Positions 46,004 to 54,413 of a DNA stretch of 64,000 bases are shown piece after piece. The notes under the pieces were generated by a model. The model did not search any database. It saw only the letters and a program-made list of their open reading frames with translations, and was not told the DNA's origin. This stretch comes from an uncultured Collinsella sp. (GTDB taxonomy: Bacteria > Actinomycetota > Coriobacteriia > Coriobacteriales > Coriobacteriaceae). A program made the position numbers and the translations under genes. The DNA lies in the NCBI GenBank assembly GCA_958443615.1, contig CAUCLI010000001.1, positions 365,385 to 429,384 of the forward strand, in the 5' to 3' direction. Positions within the stretch are counted from its first letter, which is position 1. Each line of letters starts with the position of its first letter.

Positions 46004-47144
46004 TGCTGGGCTCCCTAAGGATTGAACCGCTGTACACGGAATTTGCGGCAGCGTTGTTTAGCTTTGCAATTACGGCATCTCGCAACGATGTTGGTTGAAC
46101 CACCTCGAATAGGTCGGCCATTTTGAAGGCCCAGTTTTCCATGGCTTGCCTTGACGCCTCAAAGCGGTAAGTCGGACGTCCGTCTTCTGTATCGTTGCCC
46201 TTTTTGAAGCCATCTTTGCCTGTCATCGCTTCAAGGAAATAGCGCTGCTTGCTTTCGTTTTCACAGGCAACTTGAGAGAATGCGATTACTACGGGCTCTA
46301 TATCTGCAGTTGAGCGACTAAACCAACGACCGATGCCCGCTCGGAAAATACGCTTGGCCTTGGCTTGTTCAACTTCATATCGATCGTAATCGGCGACTGG
46401 GATACCCGTGAGTTCAATATCAATGAGAGTGTCGACCCGTAGCGGGATTACGTCATATTTCGGATTGGATCCTTGCGGTCGAACAAACAGGTAGTAATAG
46501 CCTCCACTTGGGGCCACAAGATAGGGGGTCCACTTCCTTTTCTTTGGCTTCTTTTGCTCTGTGCCATTCTTGACTTCTCGAAAGCGCACTTGCTCTTTAT
46601 TTCGAATTGCGACGTCGAGCAGCTCGACTTTTGAAAGAAGCTCCCTTAAATCGCCCACTGGTGATGCGGGTACATCGTCGACAAACGGGTCGCTATTATA
46701 AAGATCGTCCTCGATTTCCCCTCTGGTGCTTCTGTTGACGAGCTTCAACAGCAGGTTCTCCGATTCGAGGCTGCTGGTTCCAGTGTCGTCATCGCGTAAA
46801 TGTCTGACAAGATGCTTGATCTGGTTGATGGGGTAGTTTCGCTTTATCGCATACTGAAAGGGCGATGTTGGAGTCTTCCGTTCGACCGCCATCACTTTAT
46901 GGGAAGGAACGAGTGCGCTGCTAGTCCGATCTGGCACTTGTCTGGGCAGGCCTAGCGTGTCATTAGCGAGCGTTTCAAGAAGGCCCGCGATGGTGTCTTT
47001 TGAAACCGAGATGCCGTAGTGTTCCTCAAGCAGCTCGCCTATTCGGGAGTACGTGAGATACTCGCCTCGGTCGAAATCGGTTTCTTCCAAAAGGATGCGT
47101 TCGATACAGGTAATAGTTTCTTTGGGTACAGACCCACGGCCCAT
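45996..47144 (-). CDS. WYL-domain transcriptional regulator
   Basis: The 382-residue product has an N-terminal helix-turn-helix (YLTYSRIGELLEEHYGISVS, DTIAGLLETL) and a central WYL domain (KRKWTPYLVAPSGGYYYLFV, then VIPLRVDTLIDIEL), with the WCX-like tail FEASRQAMENWAFKMAD. WYL regulators commonly sense nucleotide or nucleic-acid ligands and control defence loci. ATG 47144 has an AAGGAGG site. It overlaps the helicase start by eight bases, so the two are one operon and it probably represses or gates helicase-HEPN expression. Confidence 0.85.
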   Translation of the reverse strand: MGRGSVPKETITCIERILLEETDFDRGEYLTYSRIGELLEEHYGISVSKDTIAGLLETLANDTLGLPRQVPDRTSSALVPSHKVMAVERKTPTSPFQYAIKRNYPINQIKHLVRHLRDDDTGTSSLESENLLLKLVNRSTRGEIEDDLYNSDPFVDDVPASPVGDLRELLSKVELLDVAIRNKEQVRFREVKNGTEQKKPKKRKWTPYLVAPSGGYYYLFVRPQGSNPKYDVIPLRVDTLIDIELTGIPVADYDRYEVEQAKAKRIFRAGIGRWFSRSTADIEPVVIAFSQVACENESKQRYFLEAMTGKDGFKKGNDTEDGRPTYRFEASRQAMENWAFKMADLFEVVQPTSLRDAVIAKLNNAAANSVYSGSILREPSND

Positions 47145-47230
47145 GGTGCCCTCCTTTTCCGAGATGATGCGGGAGATACATATAGTTTACTCGGCATTGC
47201 GTGAAGGACTGCGAAGGTCATGGCTAATTA

Positions 47231-47273
47231 ACGGCGAACGGCGGACACCCATTTTGCGTCCGCCGTTCGCCGT
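47231..47273. repeat. Perfect 16-bp stem-loop in the WYL upstream region
   Basis: ACGGCGAACGGCGGAC (47231-47246) pairs exactly with 47258-47273 across an 11-nt loop. There is no T-run on either side. It lies 87 bp upstream of the WYL start within the 432-bp spacer 47145-47576 that holds no other supportable gene; it could be an attenuator for the WYL operon or a terminator shared by divergent units. Confidence 0.6.
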
Positions 47274-47576
47274 AATGGTACCAAAAGCTTCGGCTCTAAA
47301 CAACGTTGGGCTTGTTTCGATTTGTTCGACAGTGGGAGTCCGACGCAGTGCGCGCGGCACATCAGGGAGTGCCAAAACGTCGCCGCCTATCTGGTTGCGA
47401 CGTTTTCCAATGCAGCAAGTATCTGCTCGGGGCTCCTTAAATGCTATCGCTATATAACCTGCAATCCCAAACATAACCTCCTTTCGAATGCCTATTCTTC
47501 GAGATAGAGGACGCGACGGTGCAAGTGCCGACGCTCCCAAAGCTTAGGTTGTGCATTCATACATGAAAGGAGAGCC

Positions 47577-48458
47577 ATGTCCAACGCACCGAATGAACTG
47601 ACGAGAGAGCTGCTCGAACGGCGCTTCTCGGAGACATGCGAGGAGGTGCTCGGAGCGGGTGTACGAGGAGGTGTCGACTCCCTCTCGTCAAGCTTAGAGT
47701 ACGGGTTGCCCTGGGTGGTTGATGAGGAGGACGTACTCAAGGTTGCCCAGGTGTTTTGCGATGAGTTCATCTACGACAACCCGTACATCGAGTGCAGGGA
47801 GCGGGTTCCAAGAGTAGGCGTTGAGTCGCTCACCGGATCGTTCATCGCGTTCCTCAACGATTACATGCCTTGGTTCGATTGGACGTTCAAGGGCATGAAC
47901 ACGCTGGTGGGGATGGAGTCCTTTGAGGCGAAGACCTCGCCTCTGGCCCTTGTCTTCGACGAGCTGAAGACGGGGACGCGACTGGTGCCCGAGGGCGGGA
48001 AGACAGACGTCGACCGCGTGTCGGGCTCCTGTCGAAGCGGATCCCCTCGAGACGTGATCGATGAGACCCCACGAGGCATGGTTCGCGTTTTGAGTCCTCT
48101 GCGCCGCAAGAGCGATGGCAAGAGGCCGGCATACACGTTTGGGCCTGATGGGGAGCGCGGGTTCACCGCTGAGGACGATGTGAGTCTCCGGCTGTATGAG
48201 CGGTATCGAGCGTTGCGGAAGGCCGACCGCATGGAGGCCGTCGATTGCGTGAAGGCTGCGCTGGAGTACGCATTTTACCCGCTCGCGATGCCTGCGTGTG
48301 AGGTGTCGTACTCGCTGTTGGACGCCCTGGAGGCCAGCGCGCACAACGCGGTGCTCAAGGACGGGGGGAACTCACCAAGGGTTCTTGAGAAGAGCCGTCT
48401 AGCTCTTAAGCGCTGCAACCGCGCATTAGGCGTGAGCGGACTGCAGGGAGGTTGCTAG
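47577..48458 (+). CDS. Unknown protein partnered with VirD4-like ATPase
   Basis: A 293-residue soluble protein with a helical N-terminus (LTRELLERRFSETCEEVLG), a central IAFLNDYMPWFDWTFKGMN segment, and a C-terminal helical part (DALEASAHNAVLKDGG). GAAAGGAGAG precedes ATG 47577. Its TAG is separated by a single base from the ATG of the VirD4-like gene, so they are surely co-translated. It carries no signal peptide or membrane span. It may be the substrate adaptor or regulator of the ATPase; the family is not recognised. Confidence 0.65.
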   Translation: MSNAPNELTRELLERRFSETCEEVLGAGVRGGVDSLSSSLEYGLPWVVDEEDVLKVAQVFCDEFIYDNPYIECRERVPRVGVESLTGSFIAFLNDYMPWFDWTFKGMNTLVGMESFEAKTSPLALVFDELKTGTRLVPEGGKTDVDRVSGSCRSGSPRDVIDETPRGMVRVLSPLRRKSDGKRPAYTFGPDGERGFTAEDDVSLRLYERYRALRKADRMEAVDCVKAALEYAFYPLAMPACEVSYSLLDALEASAHNAVLKDGGNSPRVLEKSRLALKRCNRALGVSGLQGGC

Positions 48459-48459
48459 T

Positions 48460-49977
48460 ATGAGTTCCGTGAGCATGACACCATTCAGAGCTGCCGTTTC
48501 CCCCTACGAGGTCAAGCGATGGGCCTCAGAAGAAGACATGGCTGCCTTCAGTTCCGGAAATCCCACGGGCGACCTCATCCTGGCTAAGGGAGCGGGCATC
48601 AGTTTTGAGGGGGTTGATGACTTTGCATCACGCCGCAACCGCAACGTGATGTTCCTTGCGAGTTCGGGCGCGGGGAAGACCTACTCGGGCGTGTTGCCTA
48701 CGCTCGTCAACCACATGCCGGGCAGCTTGGTGGTGACCGACACCAAGGGCGAGTTGTATCGGGCAACGGCGCAAGGCTTTAGGGACGACGGCTTTGAGGT
48801 CATGCGGCTCGACACGATCGATCTTTCGCGGTCGGTCTGTTATAACCCGCTGGCGTATATTCGAGAGGTCGACGATATCCCAGTGATCGCCGACATGATA
48901 CTGGGGGCAATTAGCCCCAACCGAGACCGCGCTAGAGATCCCTTTTGGCCTAAGACGGCCCTCATGTTCCTGATGGCATTCATCGCATTGCTGTATGAGC
49001 TGGAGACCATCAACGGATATCTGGCTCCGAACGCCGAGAAGGACGGTTGGCGAAGTCCCCGGTACATGACCATGCGCAACGTACGGCGCCTTATCGACCT
49101 TCTGCAAGTTCCCTCTGAGTACGATAGCTCGCCGAAGCCGTCGGTTCTGGACCACTTGGTGGACCAGCTGTCGAAGGGGGAGATGGACGACCCGTTCTGC
49201 GAGGGGCGTAAGCTTGTCTTCGAGCCTCGCCCCACGTGTCTCGGGGTCAGGATGTACAAGGCGGTGATGATTGGCGCCGAGAGGACTGTGCGATCGGTTG
49301 CCATCAGCATGCAGACCGACATTTCCCGCGTTTGCACGCCCGAGATCGAGCGTATCCTCGACCGCGACGAGCTGCGTTTGGACGAGATCGACGAGAGTCC
49401 CCGCGTGATTTACCTGATCATGAACGACAACGACGCCGCCAACAACTTCCTTGGCAACCTTGCCTTCAAGCAGTTCATCAACCTGGCGCTCAAGAAGGCC
49501 GATGCGAACCCCGACGGCAAGCTCAAGCGCCCGGTGCAGCTCATCGCCGACGAGTTCTGCAACCTGGGCCGTCTGGATTCCTTTGAGCGCGCGATCTCGG
49601 TCATGCGCTCGCGTGACATGGGCGTGACCATGTGCGTTCAGAGCATTGGACAGCTCGACGACGTGTACGGAGCATCGGTACGTGAGACCATCATGGAGAA
49701 CTGCGACTCCATCGTGATCATGGGCACGGGCTCCTCGCTCGGCACCGCCACATTCGCCAGCGAGCTTTGCGGTACGACGCCTATCGCATCGCAGCGTGCC
49801 GGCGAGGAGGGCACGGTGGTGAGCGTGGATGAGCGCGTGATCAGCCCGACCGAGATAAGCCGCTTGCCGCGCGAGCAGTGCATCGTCAAGATCTCGGGCG
49901 CCAAGCCGTTCCTCACGCGCAAGTACGACGTTGCGCAGCACCCCAACGCCAGCCGCTTCCTCAAGCTCGACGCGTAG
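48460..49977 (+). CDS. VirD4/TraG-like coupling ATPase lacking membrane anchor
   Basis: A 505-residue T4SS coupling-protein ATPase: Walker A FLASSGAGKTYS (Lys73), VTDTKGELY, Walker B-like QLIADEFCNLG and the VirD4 segment MGVTMCVQSIGQLDDVYG, followed by CDSIVIMGTGS. Typical VirD4 proteins have two N-terminal transmembrane helices and 600 or more residues; this one starts directly with the soluble domain. No relaxase or other mating-pore gene is in the window. It may be a remnant of an integrative element or an independent DNA-pumping or defence ATPase. Confidence 0.8.
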   Translation: MSSVSMTPFRAAVSPYEVKRWASEEDMAAFSSGNPTGDLILAKGAGISFEGVDDFASRRNRNVMFLASSGAGKTYSGVLPTLVNHMPGSLVVTDTKGELYRATAQGFRDDGFEVMRLDTIDLSRSVCYNPLAYIREVDDIPVIADMILGAISPNRDRARDPFWPKTALMFLMAFIALLYELETINGYLAPNAEKDGWRSPRYMTMRNVRRLIDLLQVPSEYDSSPKPSVLDHLVDQLSKGEMDDPFCEGRKLVFEPRPTCLGVRMYKAVMIGAERTVRSVAISMQTDISRVCTPEIERILDRDELRLDEIDESPRVIYLIMNDNDAANNFLGNLAFKQFINLALKKADANPDGKLKRPVQLIADEFCNLGRLDSFERAISVMRSRDMGVTMCVQSIGQLDDVYGASVRETIMENCDSIVIMGTGSSLGTATFASELCGTTPIASQRAGEEGTVVSVDERVISPTEISRLPREQCIVKISGAKPFLTRKYDVAQHPNASRFLKLDA

Positions 49978-49986
49978 CCTTCGTGC

Positions 49987-50020
49987 GGGTCCATTCCGGC
50001 GTTTTTTCTGGAATGGGCCC
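49987..50020 (+). terminator. Possible stem-loop after the VirD4-like gene
   Basis: GGGTCCATTCC (49987-49997) pairs with GGAATGGGCCC (50010-50020), one G-T wobble. The loop holds six Ts, but no T-run follows the stem, so its efficiency is uncertain. Confidence 0.35.
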
Positions 50021-50115
50021 GTTCTCCTCATGTTTTACCAGGTAAAGCTGCGGTTTCACAAAGCCATGGTCCCTGGTTATTCAACCGCCCCATCATTCTC
50101 TGATAGGAGTATCAA

Positions 50116-50697
50116 ATGCCCATCATCCACCCTGCGAACATTACCAACCTCGATAACGGTCGCTGTGACCACCTCGACGTCTCGAGCGAGCTGTTCAACA
50201 GCCGCGTGCTCATGCTAAGCGAGGGAATCACGCCTGCCGTGTGCTCACAGCTCATCGCCAACATGCTCGTGCTGGAGCGCAAGGACCCCGAGACCCCCAT
50301 CACGCTGCTGGTGAACAGTCCCGGCGGCGATGTGTACTCGGGCCTGGGCCTCATCGACGTGATGCGGGACCTGTCATGCCCCGTTGACACGGTGGGCTAT
50401 GGCCTGGTTGCCAGTATGGCCAGCGTCATTTTGTCTTGCGGCCGTCGTCGTAGCGCATATCCGCATACGAACATCATGCTGCATCAGCTCATAACCGGCA
50501 CCGGCATGTCCCAGCAGACCGATATCAGCATTGCGGCGACCCATGCCGCGGAGTTGCGCTCCAAGTTGGACGAGATCTTGGCCGAGCGCATGAACCTGAG
50601 TGCCGATGAGGTACACGAGCTGACCGAGCGCGATTGCTGGTGCGATGTCAACCGTGCCCTCGAGCTCGGTGTTATTGACGATGTTGTTGGTAAATAA
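50116..50697 (+). CDS. clpP: ClpP-family serine protease, divergent paralogue
   Basis: The 193-residue product has the ClpP fold and triad: Ser100 in GLVASMASVIL, His123 in IMLHQLITG and Asp173 in TERDCW. NSPGGDVYSGLGLID is the oxyanion and axial signature. The serine elbow VASMAS and LHQL differ from the usual AASMAA and IHQP of housekeeping ClpP, suggesting a secondary subunit that could form mixed rings. It has a short N-terminus without an evident propeptide. ATAGGAG lies before ATG 50116. It is a cytosolic protease needing a ClpX/ClpC unfoldase encoded elsewhere. Confidence 0.85.
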   Translation: MPIIHPANITNLDNGRCDHLDVSSELFNSRVLMLSEGITPAVCSQLIANMLVLERKDPETPITLLVNSPGGDVYSGLGLIDVMRDLSCPVDTVGYGLVASMASVILSCGRRRSAYPHTNIMLHQLITGTGMSQQTDISIAATHAAELRSKLDEILAERMNLSADEVHELTERDCWCDVNRALELGVIDDVVGK

Positions 50698-50859
50698 CGG
50701 CGCTTTGCGGAGACGGGTGCAGCTCGCGCTGAGATGATAGTGCTGTGGGGTCGGGGCAGCTGCGAAGCGGTGGCCCCGACTGCAAATGTAACGGCTGCGG
50801 TGCGGTGAAATGGTGCCGCATCGAGGGCAAGCAGCCAAGACGGTACAGAGGGGATCGCC

Positions 50860-52083
50860 ATGGGGAATGAGCAGAACATCGGCTGGGCGCACGAAGGTCT
50901 GACGGAAGAGCCGGAGGATATGACGGCTGTTCTCAACGTCGATGGGGGCTCTGATGAACTCGGTGTCGAAGGAGAGATCGCTGCCGATTGCGCAAACGGG
51001 GAGATTGACGATGATGGCACGGGCGAGGGGCGCCGACGCCGTCGGGCCCTCGCGGCAGCTGCAGTGGGAGGGGCAATCCTGCTGACGCTTGGCGTGGTCG
51101 GTGCCTGGGCGTCGGGACTGTTCACCGCGGGTGAGGTCCCGGCTCCCGTGCAGGAAGCCATAAGGACAGTGCGAGCCGCCGCAAGGGGAGAGGCGGTCGT
51201 TTCGATCGCGGTGAAGGCGGAAGGCTGGAAAAGCGACTTTGGTGCTTTTGGCTATGCCGTGGTTGACGATAGAGGCGAGACGATCGACGAGGGCGAACTC
51301 GCACCGGGAAAGGATGCCCAGCTTGAATGCCCCGATGGGACATATGCCGTGTCTATCACCTCATTTCCATCGATGAAGGGAAAGAAGGCTACCTGGGCGC
51401 CCCCAGCTTCACAGATGTTCCAGGTTCTTAACGGAAAGGCGACTCCCGCTAGCATCTCATTCACGCTGCTTCCTGTTGACCCAACGGACGAAAAGGCTGT
51501 TGAGGCGGTGACGGCATCCCTGCCCGAGGGAGAGAAGGAGGCGGCGATGGAGCACCTTTCCGAAGTGGGAAAGAATACGGACGGAGGGGCATCCAAGCTT
51601 GTGCCTGCAAAGCCTCAGGCGCCTGCGGGCGGCACGGCATCGCATGCAAAGAAGTGGGGCATTGTGAAGGAGGCGTGGGACGAGAGGGTAATGGTAACGG
51701 CTGAGCACGACCGAATTGAGATGGTGAGGGAGCCGTGGTACGAGGAGAAGCTCGTCCGTGAGGCCTGGACAGAGACGATTGATCATCCTGCGGAATATGC
51801 CATCGATAAAATTAAGATCGGTGTGATGCACGGGTGCGATACATGTGGATTCGAGACCCAAGACGATGATGTCTTTGGTGACCACCTGGCCTCCAACGGC
51901 CACATCGGTTGGACGAGACCCATATACGAGGAGCACAAGGTTCTCGTTAAGGACGCCTGGAGCGAGACGATCAACCATCCTGCCGAGTACCAGACCGTGC
52001 ATCATCCTGCCGAGACCAAAACCGTTCATTACGACGCGGCCTACAAAACGGTTCATCACGATGCTGTGTATGGGTGGATTTAA
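50860..52083 (+). CDS. Membrane-anchored protein with C2H2-like finger and HPAEY repeats
   Basis: A 407-residue protein: an acidic N-terminus, a basic RRRRR stop and one membrane span (about 62-85), a beta-rich extracytoplasmic domain (about 105-205), then a linker and an unusual tail. The tail contains CDTCGF...HLASNGH, a C2H2-type zinc-finger pattern, flanked by repeated Trp/His units (EAWTETIDHPAEYAI, DAWSETINHPAEYQTVHHP, then TKTVHYDAAYKTVHHDA). Similar YxTVHHPA repeats occur in Gram-positive surface proteins of unknown role and could bind metal. The finger lies on the predicted outer side, which is odd for a DNA-binding role. Confidence 0.7.
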   Translation: MGNEQNIGWAHEGLTEEPEDMTAVLNVDGGSDELGVEGEIAADCANGEIDDDGTGEGRRRRRALAAAAVGGAILLTLGVVGAWASGLFTAGEVPAPVQEAIRTVRAAARGEAVVSIAVKAEGWKSDFGAFGYAVVDDRGETIDEGELAPGKDAQLECPDGTYAVSITSFPSMKGKKATWAPPASQMFQVLNGKATPASISFTLLPVDPTDEKAVEAVTASLPEGEKEAAMEHLSEVGKNTDGGASKLVPAKPQAPAGGTASHAKKWGIVKEAWDERVMVTAEHDRIEMVREPWYEEKLVREAWTETIDHPAEYAIDKIKIGVMHGCDTCGFETQDDDVFGDHLASNGHIGWTRPIYEEHKVLVKDAWSETINHPAEYQTVHHPAETKTVHYDAAYKTVHHDAVYGWI

Positions 52084-52203
52084 GCGGTCGATGCGCCCTT
52101 GGGTCGTTGATTGGAGCGGGATAGTTTTGTCCGCACGAGATGAGATGCTTGTAAGGATGAGGGCCGGCTTAGCGTTGTTGATTAAAGGGAAGTGGAGCGT
52201 GAA

Positions 52204-53085
52204 ATGATGGAAGTCGAGGTCAATTCCGCGTCTGCCAGCGAGACGATTGTGGATGCAACCGTTTTGGGGAGGCAGGCGGACCCCGTGAGCGAAGCCATCC
52301 CGGTCGCCCAGCGTCTGGCAGCGGGGTGTCGCTTGGGGGTTGTCGCGTTGCTGTTGATTCTTGGCGGTATTGCGTGGTCCAAGACGTCTTGGATGCCCAT
52401 CTTGGGTCTCCTCGACATGTCGGAGCTTGGTAACGTCGACATCTTCAGCGCGCAGCTGGCCCTCGGTCCCAGTGCGATCGATTGTGTCATTCGGTTTGCG
52501 CTGGCCACCCCGATTGTCGCGTATCTGTGTGTCGAAGGGGTTTGTAGCGCGGGAGATTTCATGGGTCGCCCATGGGCCGCGCGCGTACGCGGCGGCATGG
52601 TTTATTCCGTGGTCATGATCGCTTCGATCCTGACCACGACCCCCACACTCTTTTTCGGTGCCACTCACGTCGCATATGTGCACGGCATGCTTGGTCTCGT
52701 TGCGGATCCGGTTGGAGGCTCCGATTGGTTTGGAGTCTTGTTCTTGGGAATTTTGGTTGCCTGGTTTGCGGCTGGTCCTGCGTTCATCGTTGCGCTGATG
52801 CTCAACTTTGATCGAATCTCCGGTAAGGGCATAACCGAGCCTCTCCAATACATGATTGAATCCAATAAGAAGGCGCGTCAGAAGTCGGGTATCAACTCAC
52901 TGGCGCGTTGCATGGTGGTCCCATTTACGTTTGTGCGCCTACTTCCCACGATGGTTGTTGGTGCAATTGCTGCACTTGGCCTGCTTGCGCTTGCGTTCTA
53001 CATGGGGGCGATTTTTGTGGTTCTGCCAGTGATGATGGTCATCATGCTGCTTGTCGCTTTGCTTGCGGCAACGAGTCGCGACTAG
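52204..53085 (+). CDS. Multi-pass membrane protein, unknown function
   Basis: A 293-residue product with five or six hydrophobic segments, including LGVVALLLILGGIAW near 48, VVMIASILTTTPTLFFG near 130, FLGILVAWFAAGPAFIVALM near 175 and two at the C-terminus (220-290). ATG 52204 is preferred because GGAG lies six bases upstream; GTG 52192 and ATG 52207 are alternatives. It follows the finger/repeat protein by 120 bp on the same strand. No family recognised. Confidence 0.65.
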   Translation: MMEVEVNSASASETIVDATVLGRQADPVSEAIPVAQRLAAGCRLGVVALLLILGGIAWSKTSWMPILGLLDMSELGNVDIFSAQLALGPSAIDCVIRFALATPIVAYLCVEGVCSAGDFMGRPWAARVRGGMVYSVVMIASILTTTPTLFFGATHVAYVHGMLGLVADPVGGSDWFGVLFLGILVAWFAAGPAFIVALMLNFDRISGKGITEPLQYMIESNKKARQKSGINSLARCMVVPFTFVRLLPTMVVGAIAALGLLALAFYMGAIFVVLPVMMVIMLLVALLAATSRD

Positions 53086-53104
53086 AGATCGAGGGGAGCC
53101 CGGC

Positions 53105-53857
53105 ATGATCTACGTCACGGGCGATCTGCACGGCACGGCCGAGCGCGGCCGCAACCGCCTCTCGGCGCGCTGCTGGCCGGAGGGGCGCGACCTCACGAGA
53201 GACGACGTCGTGATCGTCGCCGGGGACTTCGGCTACGTGTGGGACGGCAGTGCCGTCGACGCCTACTGGCTCAAGTGGCTCGAGGGCAAGCCGTGGACCA
53301 CGTGCTTCGTCGACGGCAACCACGAGAACCACGCCCTGCTGGCCTCCATGCCCGTGCGGGAGTGGAACGGCGGGCGCGTCCACGTGGTGATGCCGCACGT
53401 CCTGCACCTCATGCGCGGCCAGGTGTACGACATCGACGGCCTTAGCGTCTTCGCCATGGGCGGCGCCGCCTCGCACGACCGCGAGTGGAGGACCGAGGGC
53501 GAGAGCTGGTGGCCCGAGGAGCTGCCCTCGGACGCCGAGCGCGCCGAGGCGAGGTCCAACCTCGACGCGCGGGGCTGGAAGGTCGACTACGTCGTGACGC
53601 ACGAGGCGCCGTTGGACCTCGCCGACGACCTCTGCTGGGAGTGCAACCGCCCGTTCGACGGCGGCGACGAGCACCAGCGGTTCCTGCAGGAGGTGGACGA
53701 CAGGCTCTCCTTCGGCACCTGGTTCTTCGGCCACTACCACGACGACGAATGGCGCGACGACCGCCACCGGCTGATCTACCGCGACATCGTGCCCATCGGG
53801 GTGCGCCGCGCGGACGAGGCCCGCGAGCCAATAGGGGGCGATTCAAATGACGGATGA
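53105..53857 (+). CDS. Calcineurin-like metallophosphoesterase
   Basis: The 250-residue product has a full set of two-metal phosphoesterase motifs: GDLHG (near residue 6), GDFGYVWDG, FVDGNHENH, VVTHEAPLD and FGHYHDDEW. GGGGAGC precedes ATG 53105; the upstream in-frame GTG region lies inside the previous gene. The kptA ATG lies 11 bp before its stop, so they are co-translated. With KptA next door, a nucleotide or RNA 3'-end phosphate substrate is plausible but unproven. A paralogue follows kptA. Confidence 0.88.
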   Translation: MIYVTGDLHGTAERGRNRLSARCWPEGRDLTRDDVVIVAGDFGYVWDGSAVDAYWLKWLEGKPWTTCFVDGNHENHALLASMPVREWNGGRVHVVMPHVLHLMRGQVYDIDGLSVFAMGGAASHDREWRTEGESWWPEELPSDAERAEARSNLDARGWKVDYVVTHEAPLDLADDLCWECNRPFDGGDEHQRFLQEVDDRLSFGTWFFGHYHDDEWRDDRHRLIYRDIVPIGVRRADEAREPIGGDSNDG

Positions 53858-54413
53858 AAAGCACGTGAGGGCGAGCAAGATGCTCGCCCGCGCCTTGCGG
53901 CACGAGCCGGAGAAGTTCGGCGTTGAGCTCGATGCCCACGGATGGGCCCAGGTCGGCCCGCTCGTGCGCGGCATGGGCGGAAAGGTCGAGTTTTCCCGCG
54001 CAATTCTGGAGCACATTGTGGCCACCGACCCAAAGGGCCGCTACGAGTTCGATGCGCACCATACGCGCGTGAGGGCACGCCAGGGGCATTCGGTGCGGGT
54101 GGATGTCGAGCTGGAGCGCTGCGATCCGCCCGCCGTTCTGTATCATGGCACGTCTGCGCGCGCACTCGACAAGATCATGCGCGAGGGGCTCAAGCCCATG
54201 GGGCGCCTGTACGTCCACCTGTCGCCCGACCGCGAAACCGCCGTTAAGGTTGGTTCGCGGCACGGCGTGCCTGTTGTGCTCGAGGTCGATGCCGCGACAA
54301 TGACTGCCGAGGAACGCGAATTCTTCCTCTCGCGCAACGGCGTATGGCTCACGGGGCCTGTGGAATCGAGGTTCCTTCACGCGACGTTTCCAGTGGACGG
54401 CGGTGCGCGATGA
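53847..54413 (+). CDS. kptA: RNA 2'-phosphotransferase (Tpt1/KptA)
   Basis: The 188-residue NAD-dependent enzyme removes an internal 2'-phosphate from RNA and makes ADP-ribose-1'',2''-cyclic phosphate. Family motifs are in order: KMLARALRHEPEKFG (Arg-His), LDAHGWAQV, RQGHSV, LYHGTSARALDKI and LYVHLSPDRETAVKVGSRHG. Bacteria lack classical tRNA splicing, so the substrate is open (RNA repair or ADP-ribosylation reversal have been proposed for the family). It is overlapped on both sides by metallophosphoesterase genes. Confidence 0.92.
   Translation: MTDEKHVRASKMLARALRHEPEKFGVELDAHGWAQVGPLVRGMGGKVEFSRAILEHIVATDPKGRYEFDAHHTRVRARQGHSVRVDVELERCDPPAVLYHGTSARALDKIMREGLKPMGRLYVHLSPDRETAVKVGSRHGVPVVLEVDAATMTAEEREFFLSRNGVWLTGPVESRFLHATFPVDGGAR

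Noticed and set aside
47187..47474. Minus-strand 95-codon frame with AAAGGAGG before its ATG
   Set aside because: The spacing to the ATG is only two bases, the frame runs through the perfect hairpin at 47231-47273, and no family is recognisable; kept as unproven.
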